DNA of 42,223 bases from an uncultured Paracoccaceae bacterium (lineage in GTDB: Bacteria > Pseudomonadota > Alphaproteobacteria > Rhodobacterales > Rhodobacteraceae): NCBI GenBank assembly GCA_937922155.1, contig CAKZVL010000003.1:1-42223 (forward strand), in the 5' to 3' direction. Position numbers and translations under genes: made by a program. The notes below the pieces were generated by a model. The model worked only from the letters and a program-made list of their open reading frames with translations, was not told where the DNA came from and searched no databases. Of this stretch, positions 33,075 to 40,607 are shown in pieces. Position 1 is the stretch's first letter, and each line of letters begins with the position of its first letter.

Positions 33075-34103
33075 ATGACCCACCGCAGCTTTCTCATGTT
33101 CATTTTGCCGTCTTTGGCCGCGATGATTTTGTTCATTGCACTGCCTTTGGTGTCTGTCGTGGTGCAGTCTTTGCATATCGAACATGAACAAGTGCTGAAG
33201 GTCACAGAAAACTGCGGCCCGTTCGGCTGCAAAGAAGAAACAACCGTCGATGCCGAAGCCACCGCCGCACTCCGGGCTGAAAAACCCATTGGCCGTTTCA
33301 ACGGGCTCGGCACCTATTTTGACCGCGGGCATCTAGCGATCGAGGACGTTGCAACGGCTTGGGCAGAACGCACCTCGCTCAGCGGCTTCTTTTCAGACCT
33401 CTACAATCTGCCGCTTTACAAGGCGATTGCATTCACCATCACTTACACCGTCGTTGTGACGCCACTGACAATTCTACTGGGCCTGATGATCGCCCTCGGC
33501 GTGAACCGTGTGACACCAATACTCAAGGGGCCGACGATTTTCGTCTCACTCCTACCGATGATCGTCACACCGCTGATCGGCTCCCTCATTCTGTTTTGGA
33601 TGATTGATGCACAGGGCATCATTGGAAAGTCGTTACAATTTATCTTCGATGATCCCGAACTCTCGCTCAAAGCATCCCCTCCTCTAACATGGATCACGCT
33701 CATGACCTACGGCGTCTGGCACTCCGCGCCCTTTGCGTTTGTCGTGTTCTATGCCGGCCTTCAAACCGTGAACACCGACACGCTAGAGGCCGCGCGCATC
33801 GACGGTGCCGACCGATGGCAACAGGTCCGATACGTGATCATCCCGCATTTGATGCCTCTCGTCGTCTTCATTTCCCTGATACAGCTGATGGACAATTTTC
33901 GCGTCTTCGAACCGATTGTCGGCTTCTCAGCAGAGGCGAACGCAACCTCTCTTTCCTATATCATCTACAGTGACCTGCGCGGGGACACGATGCGCTTCAA
34001 CTCTGCTGCGGCCACATCCGTGCTCACCGTGCTTGGGGTCATCGTGCTGTTGCTGCCTGTCCTGATCCGCACTTGGCGCGATTTCAAAGGAAAGGTCGTC
34101 TGA
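33075..34103 (+). CDS. ABC transporter permease (MalF-like)
   Basis: The 342-residue permease has a first span at about 7-31, then an extended periplasmic segment of about 80 residues containing Cys47 and Cys52 (NCGPFGCKEE), a possible disulfide. The core spans follow, with the EAA loop DTLEAARIDGADRWQQVRYVIIP. The ending FRVFEPIVGFSAEANATSLSY is characteristic of a CUT1 subgroup common in Rhodobacterales. The stop shares bases with the next permease start (TGATG), indicating coupling. Confidence 0.9.
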   Translation: MTHRSFLMFILPSLAAMILFIALPLVSVVVQSLHIEHEQVLKVTENCGPFGCKEETTVDAEATAALRAEKPIGRFNGLGTYFDRGHLAIEDVATAWAERTSLSGFFSDLYNLPLYKAIAFTITYTVVVTPLTILLGLMIALGVNRVTPILKGPTIFVSLLPMIVTPLIGSLILFWMIDAQGIIGKSLQFIFDDPELSLKASPPLTWITLMTYGVWHSAPFAFVVFYAGLQTVNTDTLEAARIDGADRWQQVRYVIIPHLMPLVVFISLIQLMDNFRVFEPIVGFSAEANATSLSYIIYSDLRGDTMRFNSAAATSVLTVLGVIVLLLPVLIRTWRDFKGKVV

Positions 34104-34984
34104 TGGCAAATTCCGCCAGAAAAGGGCCGTCCTCCCTGACAATCTTTTCCACGGCCTTTGTGTTGCTGTGGATCGTCATCGCCTCTTTTCCGTTCCTATG
34201 GACGCTCTGGGGCTCGTTCAAAGTACAGGGCGATTTCTTTTCCAAAGCTGACTGGCGCTATGCCCTGAACGGCACACGCACGCTGGTCGAAACCGGCGGC
34301 CAATTTACCGGCGCCGGTTACGCAGGCGCTTGGATCGAACAAGAGTTTTGGCGTGCTGCCCTCAACACCACCATCGTAGTTTTTTTCACCGTGGTGATCT
34401 CACTAACGCTCGGAACTTTGGGCGGCTATGCCCTTGCCCGCTCTGGTTACAACTACGCCTTCTGGTTGCTGATGATCGCGCTGGTCTTTCGGGCGATGCC
34501 CCATATCACACTGGTATCAGGATACTTGTTGCCGTTCTTTCAATGGAACTTGTGGGGCCACTTGCCCACAACCATCATCGTCCTCGTAGCCATCAACCAG
34601 CCCTTCACGCTTTGGATGCTGCATTCCTTCTTTTTGAACATTCCCAAAGATCTGGACGAAAGCGCGATGGTCGATGGCTGCACGCAATTTCAAGCGTTCC
34701 GATACGTCATAATCCCAGTCATGTGGCCCGGTGTCATCACAACCGGACTGTTCAGCTTTTTACTTGCCTATAATGACTTCATCGTCACTGCGATGCTCCT
34801 GTCCAGAGACAATCAAACAATGGTGCCGGCCATCGCAGGGTTCCTCGGCTCAACCTTTGAAGAGGGCAACGTAATGTTTGCTGTCGCCGCCGTGGTGTCG
34901 ACAACCGCGCCTCTCTTTGTGCTCGTCATGTTTTTCCAACGCCAGATCGTATCAGGCCTGACCGCAGGCGCCGTGAAAGGCTGA
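34103..34984 (+). CDS. ABC transporter permease (MalG-like)
   Basis: The 293-residue permease has its first span at about 17-37 (FVLLWIVIASFPFLWTLWGSF) and an extended periplasmic loop (about 40-85). The EAA loop reads DLDESAMVDGCTQFQAFRYVIIPV. I chose ATG 34103 with AAAGG upstream, overlapping the previous stop as TGATG; the frame extends 10 codons further upstream inside the preceding gene. Its own stop again overlaps the next start, so the permeases and the SnoaL-like gene form a coupled chain. Confidence 0.9.
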   Translation: MANSARKGPSSLTIFSTAFVLLWIVIASFPFLWTLWGSFKVQGDFFSKADWRYALNGTRTLVETGGQFTGAGYAGAWIEQEFWRAALNTTIVVFFTVVISLTLGTLGGYALARSGYNYAFWLLMIALVFRAMPHITLVSGYLLPFFQWNLWGHLPTTIIVLVAINQPFTLWMLHSFFLNIPKDLDESAMVDGCTQFQAFRYVIIPVMWPGVITTGLFSFLLAYNDFIVTAMLLSRDNQTMVPAIAGFLGSTFEEGNVMFAVAAVVSTTAPLFVLVMFFQRQIVSGLTAGAVKG

Positions 34985-36027
34985 TGATGACACCAACCGC
35001 GCTCAAAAAACTGATCGAACCGCTGCAAGCCGCGATGTCAGAGTTTGCACAAACGCCTGTGCGCGCAGCTTTGGATAACCTGTTCACAGCCGATGCCCAA
35101 CTCCGGCTCTGCCATCCCTTTGGTGATCTGACGGGACCAACCGCGCTTTATGACACGCTCTATGCCCCCCTGCTCGCAGCGATGCCAGATCTTGAACGCC
35201 GCGATATGATCGTGATGGCGGGTACAACGCCAGAAGGGCACGATTGGATCGGAACAATGGGCAACTACATGGGGACATTTGTCGCCCCATGGCTCGACAT
35301 CCCGCCCACCGGCCAATTGACCCATATGCGCTATCATGAATTCTTTTGCGTCCATGACGGCAAAATCACCGAGATGCAGGCGATTTGGGACATCCCAGAA
35401 GTGATGATCCAAGCCAACGCATGGCCGCTCGCACCGCAGTTGGGCCGCTTTCTTTGTACGCCTGCGCCCATGACGCAAGACGGGCTCAATATCACTGGCA
35501 ACGGTGATGCAGCTATGACCCGTGTGATTGATATGCTGACCGATCTTTGCCGCCACCCCGCCGAAGGGGAGCCAGAGATCATGAACCTCGAAACCCACTG
35601 GCACCCGCGGTTCAATTGGTACGGGCCCACTGGAATCGGAACCTCTCGCGGCATCGCAGGTTTCCGCCATTGGCATCAGGCCCCGTTCCTGCGCGGCATG
35701 CCCGATAGAAAACTCGATGCGATGGGCGCGCTCATGTCCCATTGGGTTGGGGAAGGGAACTACGTCTGCGAAACCGGCTGGCCCAACATGCGCCTGACAC
35801 TTTCTGGCGACGGATGGATGGGCATCCCACCCGTGGACAAGGAAGTCTTGATGCGTTCGCTCGACTTCTGGCGCGTCGAAGGCGGCTTGATCCGCGAAAA
35901 CTGGGTGCTCGTTGATCTGCTGGATATCTACCGGCAAATCGGGCTGGATGTCTTTGCACGCCTATCCGAATTCAACAAAACCCGCCCCCTAGGCACGATA
36001 GACCTTGGCGATGGGATGACGGCATGA
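34984..36027 (+). CDS. SnoaL/NTF2-like protein, two-domain (copy B)
   Basis: The 347-residue product has two SnoaL-like domains and is paralogous to copy A at 29523-30524. Shared blocks include HPFxxLxGPxA, MGxxMGxFxxPWLxIxPTG, WWGP/WYGP with xGIG, and a closing DLLxxWRxIGLDVxxR-like tail. Repeated His and Glu in domain 1 (MRYHEFFCVHDGKI) suggest a polar pocket. The start ATG overlaps the permease stop (TGATGATG; the second ATG at 34987 is equally possible). Its position directly after the permeases implies that it acts early on the imported compound. The reaction is not known; family members include cyclases, isomerases and hydratases. Confidence 0.8.
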   Translation: MMTPTALKKLIEPLQAAMSEFAQTPVRAALDNLFTADAQLRLCHPFGDLTGPTALYDTLYAPLLAAMPDLERRDMIVMAGTTPEGHDWIGTMGNYMGTFVAPWLDIPPTGQLTHMRYHEFFCVHDGKITEMQAIWDIPEVMIQANAWPLAPQLGRFLCTPAPMTQDGLNITGNGDAAMTRVIDMLTDLCRHPAEGEPEIMNLETHWHPRFNWYGPTGIGTSRGIAGFRHWHQAPFLRGMPDRKLDAMGALMSHWVGEGNYVCETGWPNMRLTLSGDGWMGIPPVDKEVLMRSLDFWRVEGGLIRENWVLVDLLDIYRQIGLDVFARLSEFNKTRPLGTIDLGDGMTA

Positions 36028-36074
36028 CCTCTCCAAAAACGCCAAGCTGTGACAGCGGGGGCAAATCAGACTGA
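36024..36074 (+). CDS. 16-codon bridging ORF between SnoaL-like and LacI genes (doubtful)
   Basis: An ATG overlapping the SnoaL stop (ATGA) opens a 16-codon frame (MTSPKTPSCDSGGKSD). Its stop overlaps the LacI ATG (TGATG). Ribosomes could therefore pass without a break from the SnoaL-like gene to LacI, which has only a distant GGGGG as ribosome-binding site. It may serve coupling rather than make a functional peptide, or be chance. Confidence 0.2.
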   Translation: MTSPKTPSCDSGGKSD

Positions 36075-37093
36075 TGCCCGAAACCAAAGTCACCTCCGCC
36101 CAAGTAGCCACCCTCGCCGGGGTCAGCCAATCCGCTGTCAGCCGCGTCTTCACGAACGGGGCATCAGCGTCAGAAAAGACCTCGAAAAAAGTGCGCGAAG
36201 CAGCGCTTAAACTCGGCTATCGCCCCAACAACATCGCCCGCGCTATGGTCAGCGGCAAAAGCCGGATGATCGGTCTGGTCGTCGCCTATCTGGAAAACCA
36301 ATTCTACCCTCAAGCCGTCGAAAAACTCTCCGCCGCCTTGCAGGACCAAGGCTATCACATCCTGATTTTCATGGCGAACACCGCAACAGGTAAAATCGAC
36401 GACGTGCTGGACGAAATTCTGGACTATCAGGTCGACGGCATCATCGCGGCCTCAGTCGCGCTGTCCTCGCACCTTTTGGATCGCTGCCAATCCGCAGGGG
36501 TGCCAGTCGTCCTTTTCAACCGCTCCCAAGATAAACGAACATTATCCTCGGTCACATCAGACAACGTGCGCGGCGGACACAAAGTCGCAGAGTTTATCGC
36601 CGCCAGCCAACCAGCGCAGATCGGCTACATCGCAGGTTGGGAAGGGGCGTCCACACAGCGCGACCGTGAACAAGGCTTTGTCCAAGGACTGGCAAACGCA
36701 GGCCGTCAGATCGACGTCCGCGAGGTCGGCAATTTTCACAAAGACAGTACGCGCGCGGCCACACTCGCCATGTTTGATCGCGCCACGCCACCAGATGCCG
36801 TGTTTGCCGCCAATGACCACATGGCCTTTGTCGTGATGGATACGCTGCGATTTGAACTTGGGCTTTCTGTTCCAAATGACGTTTCTGTCGTCGGTTATGA
36901 CGACGTGCCAACCGCCGCTTGGCTGTCATATGATCTGACCACTGTACGCCAGCCTGCCAATCAAATGGTGGCACAAACGGTTCAAACCCTGCTGGCACAA
37001 ATCAATGATGCCAACGCCAGCCCCCGTCAAATTGCCATTGATGGCCCACTCATCGTGCGTGGGTCAGCCCGACGACCCCAAGGATCAAAATAA
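36074..37093 (+). CDS. LacI family transcriptional regulator of the SnoaL/ABC cluster
   Basis: The 339-residue regulator has its helix-turn-helix in TSAQVATLAGVSQSAVSRVF and the hinge in NNIARAMVSGKSRMIGLVV. The effector domain runs from residue ~65 to the end (LENQFYPQAVEKL, DGIIAASVALSS, VVGYDDVPTAAWL, TTVRQPANQMV). It is distinct from the LacI protein at 25178. It sits inside the operon it probably controls, with the 20-bp palindrome at 30592-30611 as likely operator, so it should be autoregulated. The inducer is probably the imported substrate. Confidence 0.9.
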   Translation: MPETKVTSAQVATLAGVSQSAVSRVFTNGASASEKTSKKVREAALKLGYRPNNIARAMVSGKSRMIGLVVAYLENQFYPQAVEKLSAALQDQGYHILIFMANTATGKIDDVLDEILDYQVDGIIAASVALSSHLLDRCQSAGVPVVLFNRSQDKRTLSSVTSDNVRGGHKVAEFIAASQPAQIGYIAGWEGASTQRDREQGFVQGLANAGRQIDVREVGNFHKDSTRAATLAMFDRATPPDAVFAANDHMAFVVMDTLRFELGLSVPNDVSVVGYDDVPTAAWLSYDLTTVRQPANQMVAQTVQTLLAQINDANASPRQIAIDGPLIVRGSARRPQGSK

Positions 37094-38064
37094 TGAAATC
37101 ATATGCCAACAAATGGACGGACTTTCCCGACTACATCATCGGGATTACCAACGAAATCTGGGAAAGCCGCGGGATTGAAACGCTTAATCGATATTATGCC
37201 TCCGATATCCCAGTGCGCAGCCCAATGGGCATCCAGATCGGCAATGAAGCGGTCAAAGCCTCCACAATGGCCACGATCAACGAATTTCCAGACAGACAGC
37301 TATTTGCCGATGATGTCATCTGGTCCGATGATGCAGAACATGGCCACCTGTCCTCTCACCGCTTAATCACCCAAGCCACCCACGCGCGCGACGGACAGTT
37401 CGGCCCTGCCACGTACAAGAAATGGTGCGTGCGTGTCATCGCAGATTGCGCCGCCAAAGGGGAAACAATCTATGACGAATGGCTCGTGCGCGACTACGGC
37501 GGAATTGTCCGTCAAATGGGGCTCGACCCGGCCACGTTTGCCGCCCAACTGATCGAAAATGAAGGTGGCCCCGACAAAGCAACAGCAGTCTTCCTACCCG
37601 AAAATGATGTCGATGGCGGCTACCACGGGCGCGGCAACGACAACCCTTGGGGCCAAAAATATGCCGATATCCTGCAACGCATCATGGATCAGGATTTCAA
37701 CCACATTTTTGAAGCATATGACCGCGCAATAGCGGGCGAATATGCAGGCGGCCAAACAACGCTTGGTCGCGATGACAGCGTCGCGTTCTGGCTGGGGCTT
37801 CGCTCTTCGTTTCCAAATGCCGAATTCAAAATTCACCACCAGATCGGCATGGACGCTGACATGCTCAGCCCACGCGCCGCTATTCGTTGGTCCCTTGATG
37901 GCACACATGACGGCTGGGGCAGCTTTGGCGCACCAACCGGCAAACGGGTCCACGTCTTTGGCATGTGCCACGCCGAATTCGGGCCATGGGGCCTGCGCCG
38001 CGAATGCGCGCTCTATGATGAAATCGCAATTTGGAAACAGATCTTGATGGATCCAGCAAGCTGA
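37093..38064 (+). CDS. SnoaL/NTF2-like protein, two-domain (copy C, divergent)
   Basis: The 323-residue product has two NTF2/SnoaL-like domains (about 10-150 and 195-320), but direct motif sharing with copies A and B is weak. Landmarks are LNRYYASDIPVRSPMGIQIG, ADDVIWSDDAEHGHLSSHRL, KKWCVRVIADC, FEAYDRAIAGEY and a closing FGPWGLRRECALYDEIAIWKQI. It starts at ATG 37093, sharing bases with the LacI stop (TAATG). Acidic and His residues in the putative pocket (DDAEHGH) hint at acid-base or metal chemistry. It lies between the regulator and the bicupin. Confidence 0.72.
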   Translation: MKSYANKWTDFPDYIIGITNEIWESRGIETLNRYYASDIPVRSPMGIQIGNEAVKASTMATINEFPDRQLFADDVIWSDDAEHGHLSSHRLITQATHARDGQFGPATYKKWCVRVIADCAAKGETIYDEWLVRDYGGIVRQMGLDPATFAAQLIENEGGPDKATAVFLPENDVDGGYHGRGNDNPWGQKYADILQRIMDQDFNHIFEAYDRAIAGEYAGGQTTLGRDDSVAFWLGLRSSFPNAEFKIHHQIGMDADMLSPRAAIRWSLDGTHDGWGSFGAPTGKRVHVFGMCHAEFGPWGLRRECALYDEIAIWKQILMDPAS

Positions 38065-38099
38065 TAATCACACCAGCTTCCACACTCAAAGGACACCAG

Positions 38100-39065
38100 A
38101 TGACACCGCAAGATATGGAAACCCGCATCGTTCGCTATGGCGAACTTCAGCCTTGCAAGACGGCCTTCATCGACGCCCACACGCCGGGAAGCGACCAGAA
38201 AGAGAACTTTACCATCATCGGTGGCGGCGTGTCTGAATCACCGGATCAACACGTGCATATCGCCATCCCGCATGGCTTTAACATCGGTGCCGCAGGCCAA
38301 CCGCCGCGCTGCCGCAACTCCATGCACAATCACCGAACTGCCGAGGTGTTCTTTATCCTGTCAGGCCGCTGGCGTTTCTTCTGGGGCGAAAAAGGCGACG
38401 CAGGTGAGGTGATCCTCGAAAAGGGTGACATCATCAACATCCCAACCAACATCTTTCGCGGGTTCGAAAACATCGGAACCGACTACGGGATGATCATGGC
38501 CATCTTGGGCGGCGACGATGCAGGCGGTGGCGTCATCTGGGCGCCGCATGTGATCGAGGATGCCAAAGCGCACGGGCTCATCCTTGGCAACGATGGCAAG
38601 CTATATGACAGTAAAAAGGGCGAAAGCCTGCCAAAGGGGATCGACCCCATGCCCCTGCTGACCAAGGACGAGCTGGCAAAGGTAAACACCCCCACTGCCG
38701 AACAGGTCGTCGGGGGCTACGTGCGCCGCTATCTTGATATGGTTGCCCTTGCCGACGACGCCCCCATAAAAGTCATCGGCGAAAACGGCATCATCCGCGA
38801 CAAGCCGGGTTTTGAGGTGGATTTTATCACCCGCGCCAGCGCAACCGAGGACACGCATTCTCATGACAGACCATCGGTACTGATGCCCGTCACAGGCCAC
38901 TGGCGCGTCAACTGGGACGGCGGCAGCGCGACCCTCGCCCCCGGTGACACCATGTCTGTGCCTGAAAACCTTGCCCATTCGGCCGTTCCCGCAATGACTG
39001 GTGAAGCCGCGCTCTATCATGTCATCTCTACCGATGATCCCGCTGGCGCAACCTGGGTGGGGTGA
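38100..39065 (+). CDS. Bicupin (two-cupin-domain) protein
   Basis: The 321-residue protein has two cupin domains, as in dioxygenases, isomerases and other metal enzymes. The N-terminal cupin has MHNHRTAEVFFILSG (two His and Glu, motif 1), while its motif 2 reads GDIINIPTNIFRGFEN with no His at the usual place. The C-terminal cupin has DTHSHDRPSVLMPVTG (two His) and GDTMSVPENLAHSAVP, keeping the motif 2 His. The pattern suggests one altered and one more complete metal site. ATG 38100 with AAAGGA upstream is chosen; the frame extends to 38031 inside the previous gene. The substrate is unknown. Confidence 0.8.
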   Translation: MTPQDMETRIVRYGELQPCKTAFIDAHTPGSDQKENFTIIGGGVSESPDQHVHIAIPHGFNIGAAGQPPRCRNSMHNHRTAEVFFILSGRWRFFWGEKGDAGEVILEKGDIINIPTNIFRGFENIGTDYGMIMAILGGDDAGGGVIWAPHVIEDAKAHGLILGNDGKLYDSKKGESLPKGIDPMPLLTKDELAKVNTPTAEQVVGGYVRRYLDMVALADDAPIKVIGENGIIRDKPGFEVDFITRASATEDTHSHDRPSVLMPVTGHWRVNWDGGSATLAPGDTMSVPENLAHSAVPAMTGEAALYHVISTDDPAGATWVG

Positions 39066-39067
39066 AC

Positions 39068-39760
39068 ATGCAGCAGCCGCTTATCTTACTCCCGGGAATG
39101 ATGTGCGATGCACGTTTGTTTGCGCCACAAATCGCAGCCCTGTCCGCCCATATGCCAATCATGGTGATGCCCCTTAACAGCGACAACACAATCGCGGGTC
39201 TCGCAAGCGCGATCTTGGAAAAGAGCCCACCAACTTTCGCGGTCGCGGGGCTCTCCATGGGCGGTATCGTCGCGATGGAAATCATCCGTCAAGCGCCAAA
39301 GCGCGTCACACGCCTTGCCCTGATGGATACCAACCCCATGGCCGAAGTTGCAAAAGTCTCCACCAATCGGGAGCGGCAGAAACAGCACGTTCGCGAGGGG
39401 CGTTTGAAACAGATCATGCACGATGAGCTGATGCCAAACTACCTAACCGATGGCCCGAATAAACCGGATATCCTGAAACTTTGCGCCGCAATGGCCGACG
39501 ACATCGGCGCCGATACGTTCCTCACCCAGTCCGAAGCATTGGCCACCCGTCCGGACCAGCAAGACACCTTGCGCGCGGTGGACGTGCCCACACTGATCCT
39601 ATGCGGCCGCGATGATCGTCTATGTCCAGTCGAACGCCATGAACTCATGCACGCGCTTGTCCCAAACTCCACGCTGACAATCATCGATGGCGCAGGCCAC
39701 CTTCCCACGCTCGAACAACCTGAATTGACAAATAAGGCCCTGAATAAATGGATGACGTGA
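39068..39760 (+). CDS. Alpha/beta hydrolase
   Basis: The 230-residue serine hydrolase has its nucleophile Ser in the elbow GLSMGG (GxSxG), a likely acid Asp in LCGRDDRLCP and a catalytic His in DGAGHLPTLEQP near the C-terminus. The N-terminal ILLPGMMCDARLF loop forms the oxyanion region. ATG 39068 with GGGGTG upstream is preferred; GTG 39062 overlaps the bicupin stop. It probably cleaves an ester, lactone or C-C bond in the pathway of this operon. Confidence 0.88.
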   Translation: MQQPLILLPGMMCDARLFAPQIAALSAHMPIMVMPLNSDNTIAGLASAILEKSPPTFAVAGLSMGGIVAMEIIRQAPKRVTRLALMDTNPMAEVAKVSTNRERQKQHVREGRLKQIMHDELMPNYLTDGPNKPDILKLCAAMADDIGADTFLTQSEALATRPDQQDTLRAVDVPTLILCGRDDRLCPVERHELMHALVPNSTLTIIDGAGHLPTLEQPELTNKALNKWMT

Positions 39761-40458
39761 CACTGCCCGACGACCTGCTCAAACTGATGCAATCCGTCGA
39801 CACGCCCACTGTCTGCAACGCAATCGAAGTGGCCCAAGGCAAACGGGGTTTTGACAATTATACCAAACGTACCATGCTCGCCTCCGACGCCGAGGCACCC
39901 GCAATCGTCGGCTTTGCCCGCACGGCAAAGATCGCAGGTCGAAAGCCACCAACAGAAACCCCCGACGTGATCCGCGCGCGCCGCATGTCCTACTTTGAAC
40001 ATATGGCGTCGGGCACAGGTCCAACCTTGGCCGTGGTCGAAGACATCGACGGCGATCAAGCCGTCAGCGCGTGGTGGGGCGGTGTCCATACCGCCGTCCA
40101 CAAAGGGCTCGGGCTCAAGGGTGCTGTGACAAACGGCGTGATGCGCGATCTTGGGGATATGGAACCGGGATTCCTGGTGCTTGCCGGCGCACTGGGGCCA
40201 AGCCACGCATTCGTCCACGTGCGCGATATCGGCTGCCCCGTGTCTATCTTCGGCATGCAGGTCAATGACGGTGATCTTGTTCATGCCGACAGACACGGCG
40301 CACTTGTCGTCCCAAAGGACGTAATCCCAAAACTGTTTGCCGCCATCAATAAACTTTTGGACACAGAGGCGCTGATCATAGGCCCTGCGCGACAAGACGG
40401 GTTTGATTTTGAAAAGCTAAAATCAGCTTGGGCCGCCTTTGAAAACGCGCGCACCTAA
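39748..40458 (+). CDS. RraA family protein (HMG/CHA aldolase-like)
   Basis: The 236-residue protein is of the RraA/4-hydroxy-4-methyl-2-oxoglutarate aldolase family. Motifs are VDTPTVCNAIE near the start, WWGGVHTAVHKGLGLKGAVTNGVMRDLGDM (phosphate/pyruvate and Arg-Asp motif) and NDGDLVHADRHGALVVP toward the end. Family enzymes cleave or decarboxylate oxo-acids with a divalent metal; RNase E-inhibitor members share the fold. The catabolic context favours an aldolase or decarboxylase role giving pyruvate or oxaloacetate-type products. The start overlaps the hydrolase gene by 13 bases. Confidence 0.87.
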   Translation: MDDVTLPDDLLKLMQSVDTPTVCNAIEVAQGKRGFDNYTKRTMLASDAEAPAIVGFARTAKIAGRKPPTETPDVIRARRMSYFEHMASGTGPTLAVVEDIDGDQAVSAWWGGVHTAVHKGLGLKGAVTNGVMRDLGDMEPGFLVLAGALGPSHAFVHVRDIGCPVSIFGMQVNDGDLVHADRHGALVVPKDVIPKLFAAINKLLDTEALIIGPARQDGFDFEKLKSAWAAFENART

Positions 40459-40607
40459 ATGTCCAAAATACCAAGGGCCAAGGCCAAGTTGAAACAGACA
40501 TTGCCAATCTTGTAGCCAGTACCGGCGGAACATGATGTTGACGCCGGATTTTGGAATAGCCTACCGTGGTCGTCGCGTCAGAACCGAAAGGAACGCTGAA
40601 GGTGTCA

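Noticed and set aside
35038-35937. Minus-strand open frame of 299 codons antisense to SnoaL copy B
   Set aside because: The plus strand has clear paralogous motifs and operon overlaps. The antisense product is His/Cys-rich and domainless.
39439-40395. Minus-strand open frame of 318 codons antisense to the hydrolase and RraA genes
   Set aside because: It spans two recognisable plus-strand genes; no family motifs are visible in its translation.
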